A stretch of DNA of 64,000 nt from Homalodisca vitripennis. Taxonomy: Eukaryota > Arthropoda > Insecta > Hemiptera > Cicadellidae. Both the position numbers and the translations under genes were made by a program. Shown piece after piece: positions 38,890 through 49,482 of the stretch (positions are counted from its first letter, which is position 1; each line of letters begins with the position of its first letter). Below the pieces are notes generated by a model that worked only from the letters and a program-made list of their open reading frames with translations, was not told the DNA's origin and did no database searches. The stretch covers positions 184,327-248,326 of the forward strand of contig NW_025777423.1 of NCBI RefSeq assembly GCF_021130785.1, given 5' to 3'.

Positions 38890-39030
38890 AATAAAAAGCA
38901 CTATAATGGAACATGATGTTGCTGATATTTAAATAAAGCTTCATACCAAATTTTATAGGTTATTTCCTTGATATCCTGCGGACAGACAGACAGATACTTT
39001 TATAAATACTAACATAGAGAAATAAACTTT
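38890..39030 (+). repeat. Dispersed repeat tail with GACAGACAGACAGA
   Basis: TACCAAATTTTATAGG, then CTTGATATCCTGCGGACAGA, then CAGACAGATAC, then a 'TATAAATACTAACATAGA' end. This is the common 3'-tail layout of insect retroelement-derived repeats. Confidence 0.4.
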
Positions 39031-39034
39031 TTTC

Positions 39035-40545
39035 AGCTCCTCGAGTGATAGGTTTGGCCAACGTACAGCCATGAGTTGCTACAGTCTACGAAAATGTTGT
39101 AAACACAATAATATTATATAAATTGTTATGTCTACACGGTGCTCACATAGGGGGGTCATAACCCTTCTGTAGTTGTTATTATTCATTATTTAAAGAAAAA
39201 AAAATGTCCTATAAAAATAGGTGAAAAATTTGTCGTTTTGCCGCTAGTCGCCATTTTTTTTTATCTAGAAGTATTTAAGCTAAGAAATCGAAATTTTGCA
39301 CATGGGTTTACATGAATTATTGGAACAAAATTGTTAATAAATGTTATATTTTCTTTAATATTAACAAAATGGAGTATGTTGAAAACATTTAAATTCAAAT
39401 AACAGAATAAGCCTAGTTAGTTATAAAATAAGTACTAGATACCAACTATTTGAGCAATTTCATTAAAATTCCAAAGAGAATTATTTCAACGAAATCAGTC
39501 AGTGCGCAAGCGAGCACGACCACTTTAAAGGCACGCTTAAAAAAAGCCAGGAGCAAGAAACAACTGATAACTCTCAACCGTGACATTTTTGGCACTCCTG
39601 GGTGTGTTTGAGATACATAGGCAGGTCTGAGAAACCTACATCTGTCTAAAGACAATTACGATGGGTTGTTTGTACAGTCAGTCTTTAAATGTATGGCCAA
39701 AGTTAGATTGTAAAAATATCTAACTTTTACTATGTCAAAGTAATAAGTAAGTGAAAATGTAATAGTACTTCTTTGTAATTTACTTTATGCTTTTTTATAT
39801 CTGAATTACAGTACTGACCAAGCACTCTGCATACTTAATATTTGCTGAAATGTGCAGTTGAAAAGCTTATTTTAAGTAAAACTTTAAATTTTCATATCTG
39901 GATATTTTTTACTCTGTGATCAACAGCGGTCGCAGATGTTGAAATCAGAAGTTTTGTTACTATTAGTTTACTCCATGCTTTTACACTATAAATTTAAATA
40001 AACTGAAATTAGTGGTTATAATAATTGAACATATAGTTATTAGATAGTAACTTTGTATATTAGGCCTAAATCAAATTAATAATATTCGCTAAAAATCTAC
40101 AGTTAAAAGTACACGAAAAACAACATTATTTCCGTATTTTTTTTCTGTATGAAAATTACTGAAAAATATTATTTCAATATTTTAGAACATTTAGAGCTGG
40201 AATTTGAACATTAGTCCGAAAGCACAGCCCAGCGCACTTCGTCTAGTTCTTTTTGACTGCTTCATAGGTAGTGTTGGGAGTCAAATCTGACTATATTATG
40301 TCTTAGGATATTTTCTAAGGTGGCGATTTCTAATCGATGAAATCTAAAATAAGGCTTAAACATTAATGGTCACTCATTAAAGAAAGTACACTATATAAAC
40401 AAATTTAAAATAATGGATAAATTAATTAAATATACGATTGTGCTGTCATAAAACAATGTTTACGAGTACACAGTACAGTTGTTTATACCTGACAAGCTCT
40501 TTCAATTAATATTTTACTACTTTAGAAACCAAAATGGGATTGTCG
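39035..40545. other. No gene; possible repeat at 39.2-39.3 kb
   Basis: The segment at 39230-39310 (GCTAGTCGCCATTTTTTTTT, then GAAATCGAAATTTTGCACAT) looks like a dispersed insect repeat. The minus ORF at 39446-39655 is not recognised. Confidence 0.35.
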
Positions 40546-40549
40546 CTAC

Positions 40550-40735
40550 TTTAAGAAACAGGGGCCGTAACTCGGAGGGACTTTCAAAATAAAAATAGTC
40601 CTGTACTTTAACCCGGGGCCGTGAGAGAATGTCCATGTAAAATTTCAGTATAATCGGTTCAATAGTTTACGTTTTGTCAAAGAAAAACCAACAGACAAAG
40701 ACAATTTTGCCTTTATAATATTATTAGGCTTAGGA
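40550..40735 (+). repeat. Dispersed repeat tail, RTE-like pattern
   Basis: GTAAAATTTCAGTATAATCG, GTTCAATAGTTTACGTTT and AACAGACAAAGAC are followed by a TTTATAATATTATTAGG end. The order is the same as in the tails at 34.7 and 38.9 kb. Class assigned only by pattern memory. Confidence 0.45.
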
Positions 40736-40739
40736 TTAG

Positions 40740-41526
40740 GATTATTACTAAACATCGATATTCATTCAATGCAGACGACTCTAATATGGCAGTTTGTCTG
40801 GCTATTTTTGGCACGTTATAATAGTCTGTGTTACCAGGTTTCGATCTCTAATGAGATTACATTTACAATTATAATCATTGTAATCAATGACATTATAGTT
40901 TTATGACGTTAAAATTCAAATAATTTTAAATTTAATACAATTTTCTAACGAAATAAAGCTGTATAAGTCCAGATAATATAATATAACACCTTAAGTATTG
41001 TTACGTTAGCTTTAACAAAGATATGCCGTTAATAGAAGCGAAATAGTGTAATTCCATTCCTCTCTTTTATCGTGTCAAGAGAATGTATCAAAGGTTACAT
41101 CAGCTTACAGCAAAGCCGTGTTTATTCAACCTCCGACAAACATGTCAACATCACAACCGAATGTGTTTCCATGTACCTCATGTATGTCAACATCTTCTTG
41201 GAACGCTTCACTGTTTCTTTTATACTTTATATACACTACTCCTAATGACGGATAGTCTTATTATAACGTTTACACAATATCTTAAAAAATGAGTAGGTCA
41301 TTAGATTATGCAATTGTTGCAATTGAGAATTGAAGCATGATTTGTGACAACACCACCAGGTAAATTATAACAGAATGGGTTTAGTAATTATGTATTACAG
41401 CTGGGGGCGACAATATCACAAAAGTATGTTGTAATAGTATGAGTCTTGCAATTTGTATTCTAGCTGAATACAACAGCCTCGATGAGTATTGTAATAGTGT
41501 GTGAATTATGCTCTAAACTCTCGATA

Positions 41527-41574
<48 letters not shown>

Positions 41575-42600
41575 TTTTGTGTGCGTGTGTACGTCACTGA
41601 AGTCCTCCTAAACGACTAGGCCGATTTTGACGCAATTTTTTGAGTGTGTTGAAAGGGATTTGAGAATGGTTTAGATTTACAACTCCGTCCAATTTAAATT
41701 GTTTAATTAATTAATGTTTTATTTATAAATTCTTGTTGATTTTGGAATATTTTACCTTCGATTCGGCACACTGCGCTACGACACGTAATACAAAGTCAAT
41801 TGATACTTAACAGCTGTTAATACTTTCAGCTGAAGTTTATCAAAGAGACAGAAACATTTGTTTACATTTAAAATGACGAAAATTATTATTGTAAAGTGCT
41901 TGATCAGTAGTGTAATGCAGATTGCATAGACAAAGTTATTACCTACCTTAAATTTAGATTGCACCAGTGATCAATAAACTATCTAATTCAATGAAAATAC
42001 TATTAAACAGTGTTATAAAAACCTGCTCATTGTATAAATCCGTGAATATTTGCACATAAGGTACTCAAATTTAGTTAGATCGAAGGTAAATGAAAAGAAC
42101 CGAAAGAAGACGCTTTATGATCGAAATTGGTTTTCGTTGATACATTTTATTGAAACTCCACAATAATACTGGAAATATCTTAGACAGAAAATTAATGTTA
42201 ATAGGCCGAATTTGATTCTTTATAACCAAATTAGTTTATCGAAAGTCATTCATATAAAATAATGGTAGGCCTACTGAATAACCTATCAACACCTAACAAA
42301 AACAACGAAAGATAGAGGCAGGAACTGGTACGTACCTTCATAATGCGCTCTAGAGGCTCACGAAGGAACGACTATCAATTATCTCAGCAATGTTTAGAAT
42401 GTGATAGAAAAAGAATACGTGAACATAGTGTACTATTTTTTCAACAGGAAATTGCGTGCGAAGGCGAGGGAAACTGCGAGTATAAGTATATAAATACTGT
42501 TTAAACATTTATTTCAAAATTAAATTCGTTAAATATTTCGGCTATCTATCTGTACAGGTTAGTGAAAGGGGTGAGAATTTTTGGATCGTGATAGTTTGAA
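40740..42600. other. No gene; contains one microsatellite
   Basis: AT-rich sequence. The short ORFs at 41083-41292 and 41776-41964 are not supported. Confidence 0.4.
41526..41574. repeat. (AC)n-(AT)n microsatellite
   Basis: About 13 AC units are followed by about 12 AT units. Confidence 0.95.
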
Positions 42601-42624
42601 GCTTTTTACAATGCATGATAAGTA

Positions 42625-43978
42625 GACAGAAAGTTTCTTCATAACTTTTCTAAAATTATTGAGCACTTTATCAAAAGACGACTATATTCTTTTTTTGTAA
42701 AAAATAATTACTTTACGAATGCACAATTTGGTTTTTTAGCTTGCAAGTCTACCATTGATGCAGTTTAAAAGGTTGTTACTGAAGTTCTTTAAGGCATTCG
42801 AAAAAAAATTCTTTCTTGGCTTTTACTTTGTTAGATTTAAGAAAAGCTTTCGATATTATATCGCATAAAATACTGCTTAATAAGCTCTCTAAGTATGGTG
42901 TAATGGGCAAAGAATTAAACCTTATACGTTCCTATCTTGTGAACAGAAAACAGGTGGTTATAATGGGGGATCAGGTGTCTGGTATGCGGGAAGTGGTTAG
43001 AGGTGTTCCCCAAGGGTCTGTTTTGGGGCCACTCCTATTTGTCATTATGATTAATGATCTTCCATCCAACCTCCCCCATGAGTCTGTCCTCTTTGCAGAT
43101 GATACATCAGCACTGGTTAAAGGTTACTCTCTGGATTATGTGAAACATGAATCTGCTCTATTAGTGGAAAAGGCTGGTGACTGGTTCTTAGTAAATGAGT
43201 TACTTAATGATGATAAAACAGAACGAATCATCTTTACACTAAGGAAAGTAGATGGAGAGTTAGCCAATCAGCATGTCAAGTTGCATTCATCTAGACTCAA
43301 AACTTAGTTGTCATTATCATGCTGAGCAGCTAATTACTAAATTATCTAGAGTGTTATACTTATTGTTTAAGCTTAAGTATAATGTTGAATCTGATTGTTT
43401 GAGTATGGCCTATTTTGAATTTTTTAATTGTAACTTGAACTATGGCATATTGCTATGGGGAAATAGTCCTGGAGCTAACAATGTATTTTTTATGCCAAAA
43501 AAGGGCAATTCGAGTCATGGCTGGTATAAGTCAGATAGAAATTTGTAAGCCATATTTTATTAGTTTTAAGATTTTAACTGTACTTAGCTTGTATATATTG
43601 TGTAATTTATTGTATGTTAAAAACATACTATCTGATTTTGTTGAGCGCAATGTGTATCATAGCCACTATACTAGGAACTGTGATAATCTTAATTTACCAA
43701 GTACCAGACTCCAAAACGTGATAAACAGTCATAAATATATGCAAATTAAATTGTATAATAGTTTACCTGAATATGTAAAAAATTAATTATTAATGTATTC
43801 AAAACAATAATTAAAAATTTTTTGGTGAGGACTGCACCATATTCTATTGAAGATTTGTATCATTATTGTAGTAATGAAAATTTGTATACTTTAGTCACAA
43901 TATATTTAATATTAGTATGACAATGTCTATTGCTTGTAATATAGCCTAATGACAAATAAAGATTTGAATTTGAACTAA
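42625..43978 (+). mobile_element. 5'-truncated LINE (CR1/Jockey group), 3' end intact
   Basis: Recognisable RT sequence begins near 42640 ([15 protein letters not shown]) and coding relics end near 43785. A short 3' untranslated part follows with a polyadenylation signal (AATAAAG at about 43955) and a TTTGAATTTGAAC end near 43975. ORF1 and the endonuclease are missing, as expected from incomplete reverse transcription. I could not identify target-site duplications. Confidence 0.75.
42640..43785 (+). pseudogene. LINE reverse transcriptase, multiple frameshifts
   Basis: Four frames are needed to follow the protein. 42640-42790: [14 protein letters not shown] with two stops. 42816-43307: LLDLRKAFDIISHK (motif A), GVPQGSVLGPLLFVIMINDL (motif B region) and FADDTSAL (catalytic motif C, both aspartates kept). 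43273-43500: HLDSKLSCHYH to NYGILLWGNS, the segment after RT. 43442-43786: QKRAIRVMAGISQIEICKPY to LYNSLPEYVKN, the usual C-terminus of CR1/Jockey-type pol. The order and motifs are those of a non-LTR retrotransposon that copies its own RNA into the genome. The frame breaks make it inactive. Confidence 0.85.
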
Positions 43979-43989
43979 ATTCCCGTTTC

Positions 43990-44325
43990 TTTTCTAGTTA
44001 TTAAATTAACTAACTAGTACTGGAATATTTTATGGATAGCACAAAGCTCATTGTGTATGTGTTATCGTGTGTTTAGAGTAATCATCGTCTTCATTACTGT
44101 TAAACTGTTTTTGTCACTACCATAACTGTTTAAAAACATAAAACAAAGTTGTAGTTACTGCTAGTGTATGAATAAACGTTCTTTTTGAGTGGTTCTGTGT
44201 AGTTAAGATCCAGCTTAAAAATTAAGTAACAAACAAAAACTCATTGCTTTGGCTGGAGAAACTTAATTTCTATTTGCCTGTCTATTCACACTTTGTCTAG
44301 AGAACAAATTGACATATAGGCTTGA
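43990..44325. other. No gene seen
   Basis: AT-rich spacer. Confidence 0.4.
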
Positions 44326-44329
44326 CATA

Positions 44330-45110
44330 TTACAAGACATATAGGGCAAGCGTTAGCGAACATATTTACATTGGTCTTATGGATAACTATAATGGCAAAA
44401 AACAATTTGACACAATCTGATTACATTAATTTCCCTTTTAACTAATGACATAGTAACAAATGCGCAAGACATCTCGAGAAACATAAGACATCCATTATGT
44501 TCTACCATGTCCCTGAGTTCAGTGTTATTGCATTATTTGTTCAAAGACAATACATAGTTATATGATGGTACGTGTCTCTCTAGGAAATTTCGGTGGCCGT
44601 TAGGAAAGCCTGTAACTGAGAGTGTTGTTTTGAAATGAATTGAACTATAACCTTGCAATTTTTTATATTTTTCTTAGCCATTACTAAGGGTTTCAGAGCA
44701 ACTTGCTCTCTATGTGCTTGTGCGTATATTTAGCGCTGGACATCACAAGAACGAATTAGTCTACGAACTTAAACTTTTTTATACCGGTAATTTCAGTTAT
44801 GGTAGGCATGTTCCCCTATGATATTTTTGTTTTAGTCTTGAGTGTAAAAGCCATTCACAAGATATGGTGAAAAAGATTTAATATATGTAGGTTTTGAATT
44901 TTACAGTTTAAGTTTAATTTCTATAGAGACAAGAATAAAATCGATATGGTGCTTGTTCATCTATGGGATTTGGCTGAAAAGTCATTTAATAAAAAGACAT
45001 ATCAGGCTTGAAAAATTGTATCCTCTGTCTGTCTGATGGCTGTAAATATGTCTGTCTGCCCGTAGGATATATCAAGAATGAAATGAGCTATAGACCTGAC
45101 AATTTATATC
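44330..45110 (-). repeat. Dispersed repeat R4, one or two minus copies
   Basis: GCGTTAGCGAACATATTTAC (44347) matches 35.84 kb. GTTCATCTATGGGATTTGGC at 44950-44975 matches 58.74 kb and, reversed, CAGCCAAATTCCAT at 61.15 and 62.81 kb. The CTGTCTGTCTG runs near 45030 and 45052, followed by ATATATCAAGAATGAAATGA, match the reversed GACAGACAG tails. The repeat of landmarks suggests two insertions or an internal duplication. Confidence 0.5.
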
Positions 45111-45114
45111 CAAC

Positions 45115-46040
45115 CTCGGCGAAGTATATTAGGTGACATGTAGTCTGTTTACTCCTACCCTTGCTTATAACAATCTAATTGTGAATACTACTTAATTGAT
45201 TGATCAAATATATGAGAAGTCTCAGAATGAATGACGTCAGCTTTACTCTAGTTGGTTTGACATCCTTCAGAAATCTCCCTTAGATGCCAGCACTACACGG
45301 TCAATGATGACATATTCAGCAGTTTCAGGCAGCAAAGATGACACAAAGTGTTTCTACTGAGGTTGCTGCGTATAGTTTTGGTAAACGTAACATAATACAT
45401 GTTTTTAAATAAACATAGTCAGATAAAACAAATTACTTTTCAGTTGCAATTATCCTTCCACTCCCTGTGACACCACAAAATTTTAAGTTAAATTAACGAA
45501 ATTGCGCTTATCTTTGACAATTAAATCCATAAATAACTATAAATTATAACATGAAAAATATTAATGTATTTCCTTCATTTGACTGCTGCACTTAATAATA
45601 TTTTTTATTTGTATTTTAGTAAAGTTAGCGGCCTTTAATTATTATTTATTTTATTTATTGAACACAGCTATTTTTAGATTAGCTTTAATATTTAGTAAAA
45701 CTGGTTTCCTTAATTTATTTGTCATACATTGCATACAGTTTAAAATTGAGAAATAAAACCAATATCCAAAACAACTATACTTCCTGTTATCTTTTATTAT
45801 TAACTCGTTTTATAAGGTCTCCTGGAATTATAAAATTTAAGCAACAAGTTGTATTTAATAATTTTATATATATTATTTATTTATTTAACTTTTCCTCGTG
45901 GGAGGAAATTCTCCTCTGTGTTAAACATTTATTCATACTTAAAATTTATAGATATTTTCACAACTATACGTTTTATTAAAGTGACTAGTTTAAATTGAAA
46001 GTTAACAGTTCAATTTATTAATGCAGCTTTGTTAATATTT
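45115..46040. other. No gene seen
   Basis: AT-rich sequence. The plus ORF at 45719-45979 is low in complexity and not accepted. Confidence 0.4.
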
Positions 46041-46044
46041 TTCT

Positions 46045-46800
46045 ACAGTACCTCAGACTATGTATATTTGGTTTTATTATAACAGATGGTTAACTTATCA
46101 AACAGCTGACAAAGATGAAGAATAATGTGAATACTATACCGGATGATGAATGATCATGCTAACGTCATGCGGGCTATAATCAATCTCAGTCTCCAACAAT
46201 ATCTCCTTCGCCCAGCTTCAATGTCAATCATGCGCGGTACATCCATCACCAAGCTGTGGCATTACATGTCGTGTTGACGTGTTTTAACTTTGCCTTACCG
46301 TTTTCTGTGCCTGTAATAATTGTTATCAATACGTCATTAGTAAATATATTGATCACAAATTGTGAACAATGAGTTGGAGTTATTCGCGTTATCTGATTAC
46401 TACAATGTGACAGTAATACAACAAAATGTGATTATTTTATATGTTAATCGCTTTTGTTAGCAAATAATGTTCAATTAAACAGATTTGAGCATCGAAAAGC
46501 ATTTCATGTATTATCAATCTGTAATTCTGTAAGTGATGTGAAGTAGTAGATTCATGACAAAAAAACTACTTTAATGATCCATCACCACCCGCACGTATGT
46601 AGACTTTTTGTTCTTGTTTCATTATATACACAAAATACGTCAGTTTTGGACGCTTCGGTATATTTTGCTGACATCAACTGCGGTCAGACACATTTTATTC
46701 CTCTCTGAAACACAATCAAATTTATTTAATAGATCAAGCGATTAGACATTGCTTTGGAAAATAAATGTCACAGAGGAGAGATTTCATTTTTAATCAGTTA
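46045..46800 (+). repeat. Dispersed repeat family R1, copy B
   Basis: Inverted partner of 9255-10105. It carries only one diverged version of the 63-bp unit that is tripled in copy A. Differences between the copies are scattered substitutions and small indels, so the two insertions are not recent relative to each other. Confidence 0.75.
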
Positions 46801-47128
46801 AGTTAAAATTACCTGCTATTACGATACGTCAAGAAGGCAAATACAGTAAAATATTAATCAATTCATAAATGTTCACATCCATTACGATTCAAAGTCAAAT
46901 GTTATAGTGATGTAATTGGAAACTAATCAATAAGTTAAGCTTTTTATTTCTTTGATAAGTTTTAGCAGTAGAAGTAGTAGTAGTAGTAGTAGTAGTAATA
47001 ATATGTCGTACTTGCCAGTTTATGAGGAAATTGAGTGAGATAAACACAATGTCAAATAGTTGTCAATGCCTTTACAGGTCATCTAACATAAGTTGTTGCT
47101 GAACGATTGGGGCCTGTCATGAAAATTT

Positions 47129-47130
<2 letters not shown>

Positions 47131-47187
<57 letters not shown>
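47131..47187. repeat. (TA)n microsatellite
   Basis: About 28 TA units, one of the longest in the window. Confidence 0.95.
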
Positions 47188-47189
<2 letters not shown>

Positions 47190-47590
47190 TGTTCTCCTTT
47201 TATTTTATGTCTCATTTTGAATTTCCTCAAAACCCTGTGATAACTTTGTGGTACTCGAAAAACATCTACATTTATGTCTCAGATATTGACTACTTTCCAA
47301 ACTATGCACTGTTCGGTAACTAGTCCCTAAAACTTTTAAAATCCTAAACAACATTTTTGACAGTGGGAATCCGACCGTCTGCTACACGTATAATTGATTA
47401 AGAAATAAAGTTTGATAAAGGTAGGCGAACTCTAAGGTGGAGAGAAGCGAATTTATCCAGAGTGACTGCACAAACAAACAATTGGACGAACAATCGAAGC
47501 AAGACTTTCAGTAATACTTTGTACTCTGTCCTATACTAGGGAGTGGGAGATGAAACAAAATCAGTTTCTTACGTAGCTTTCATGCTACTG

Positions 47591-47597
47591 ATATATT

Positions 47598-47665
<68 letters not shown>

Positions 47666-47669
47666 TATG
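47591..47669. repeat. (TA)n microsatellite, interrupted
   Basis: TA runs broken by single bases (ATAATATA phase shifts). Confidence 0.95.
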
Positions 47670-48159
47670 TATTCAATCATCCGGATATATCATACTTTCG
47701 GCAATGTTAATTTTATTTTTGCATCAATATGTACTGGCCTACTGTTTTAAAATAAAGCAAGGTTTTAGATTTTTCTTTTTAAGCCACCATTTTAAGTTAT
47801 CTATAAAAATAACTTTTAAGTACTTCCTACATTACTTACTAGCAGTTATGACAAAACACACAGCTAAGGATAACTTCATGCAGGGAACTAGTCTTATCTT
47901 CTATACACGCGGTTGACTTTCCGATACATTTAGTCCTGAGGCGAAATCCCTCTCTCTCTCTCTCCTGCTCAACTTTCTGGATAAAGCCACACATGTGTTT
48001 CTGGATTAACACATATGATACTGTCCCCAATTAAATAACTACTTCTGTCGTACTGAAGATTATTGGAAAAATACATCCAATAATGCATAACGACTGGCAA
48101 ATTGATACATAGTGTATAGGAAACAGGATTTTTTGGGACATTTTCCATCGATTAATGTT

Positions 48160-48225
48160 ACAAAAAATCAGTAACGCTAAGTTTCTATATCTGTAATCAG
48201 ATATCTTCTTCAGAAGAATAGCTAA
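48160..48225 (-). ncRNA. Hammerhead-like motif with strong stem II (weak call)
   Basis: On the minus strand: CTGAAGA (48213-48207), AG, a perfect 7-bp stem ATATCTG/CAGATAT round ATTA (48204-48187), A, then GAAAC (48185-48181). CTGANGA and GAAA are the two conserved hammerhead boxes, and position 7 may vary. Against this, the stem closes with G opposite A instead of G-C, and no clear stem III or UH cleavage site follows. A GTTAC/GTAAC inverted pair lies further on (48157-48175). It may be the end of a mobile element without ribozyme activity. Confidence 0.3.
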
Positions 48226-48229
48226 CCTA

Positions 48230-49285
48230 ACACATAACTACAATCTAGGTTAAACAAACCAATTATACCGCGTTGTGACACTAATAAGTCGGGAATTAAA
48301 ACTAACATCTTGCATATTATTGAGACCACTATACAATCTAACCAGTATGTGACTATCTTTGTAACAACTATTTAAGTAAACATTTTACATTTTAACATTA
48401 AATATTACTGTACAAAAAAGTATATGCAAATCATACATTGAACACACAAATCTGACTTCCACTCTTTTTGAGTATCAGATCACATACAGATATATATCAC
48501 TGGCTGGCCAACTAAGTGACCAATACTAAATCAGGCGTTATACAAAATCAATAGCACCTTTCCAATTCAATTAAAACAAATGTTTGTCAAAAATATGCGT
48601 TTTAATATGTTTTATTCGTTTATAATTTGATATTTTAAAAGACCAATTTTCCAATCTTAGCGTATTTGGTGCCAAATGCAAGATACTAATACCCTTTAAG
48701 CATTCTTGTATTTGTAATCATAGCTTTAATGCCAATATGTTAAACTTGTATGTTTTCATTTTAGTTTTAAAATTAAAAATTTATATTGCAAATATAATTC
48801 TTCAACACTGATATGATAGGCGATTTGTTCAAAATAAGAGTATTTATTTTTAGAAATTCGTGTCATCTTGAGCCACAAAATATCCCACTTAATGTTTTAA
48901 TCTCTTTTGGTTCCCTAGAAATATTTAATTTTTCTTTCCCAAATATTCGTTTAGTCTTTGTATAATCGCAAAAAGGCTAACAATAAATCTGTATGGATCT
49001 TGTTTATTAATTAATCACTGTGACCTACAGTATTATATACGTATATTTGGATCATATGAACATTTTCATACATACAGAATTGCCAACCAAAGGGAGTAAT
49101 GTTTGTATATTTTCTTTTATATACAGATATATTAAATGTTTCATTTTTATACTTATTGTAACTTATTAAGAGTTCTAAATAATTATGATTATAACTGTAT
49201 ATTAAAAGTGTTAAACCGATCTTGGACTTGAACGTATCATAGGAATGACATAGCTGAAGTTTGACGTTTCATTCCAATAGTGGTA
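48230..49285. other. No gene seen
   Basis: AT-rich sequence leading up to the LINE. Confidence 0.4.
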
Positions 49286-49326
49286 ATAATCAATAATTTC
49301 GTAATGTGCATGTTGTTTCTAGTACA

Positions 49327-49482
49327 GTGGAGAAATTAGACAGCAAGGGGACAAATGCCAGCTTCAAAATTGGAGTAGAATACAGCATGAAAGACAATCT
49401 ATTTGAAAGTACCATCTGGCCTAAGGGAGCCATAGTGAAGCGTTTTTTATTCAGAAGAATGAAGAGCGAAGCTGTACGGTAA
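49327..49482 (+). pseudogene. LINE ORF1 (gag-like) C-terminal fragment
   Basis: The frame from 49327 to TAA at 49480-49482 gives SFKIGVEYSMKDNLFEST, then WPKGAIVKRFLF. This resembles the C-terminal strand-rich end of the ORF1 RNA-binding proteins of insect CR1/Jockey-type LINEs ('SFKIG-x-x-WP-x-G-x-x-V-R-R-F'). The upstream part of ORF1 is missing. ORF2 begins a few bases beyond in another frame, the usual tight spacing of the two LINE ORFs. Confidence 0.55.

Larger units (their letters stand above)
46810..48115. other. No gene; microsatellite-rich
   Basis: This holds a TAG-trinucleotide run at 46972-46999 and two long TA runs listed separately. A CTCTCT run near 47950 is also seen. ORFs here are not supported. 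Confidence 0.45.

Noticed and set aside
48050..48085. CTGAAGATTATTGGAAAA as a third hammerhead
   Set aside because: No stem II can form between the two boxes and the GAAA spacing is too short.
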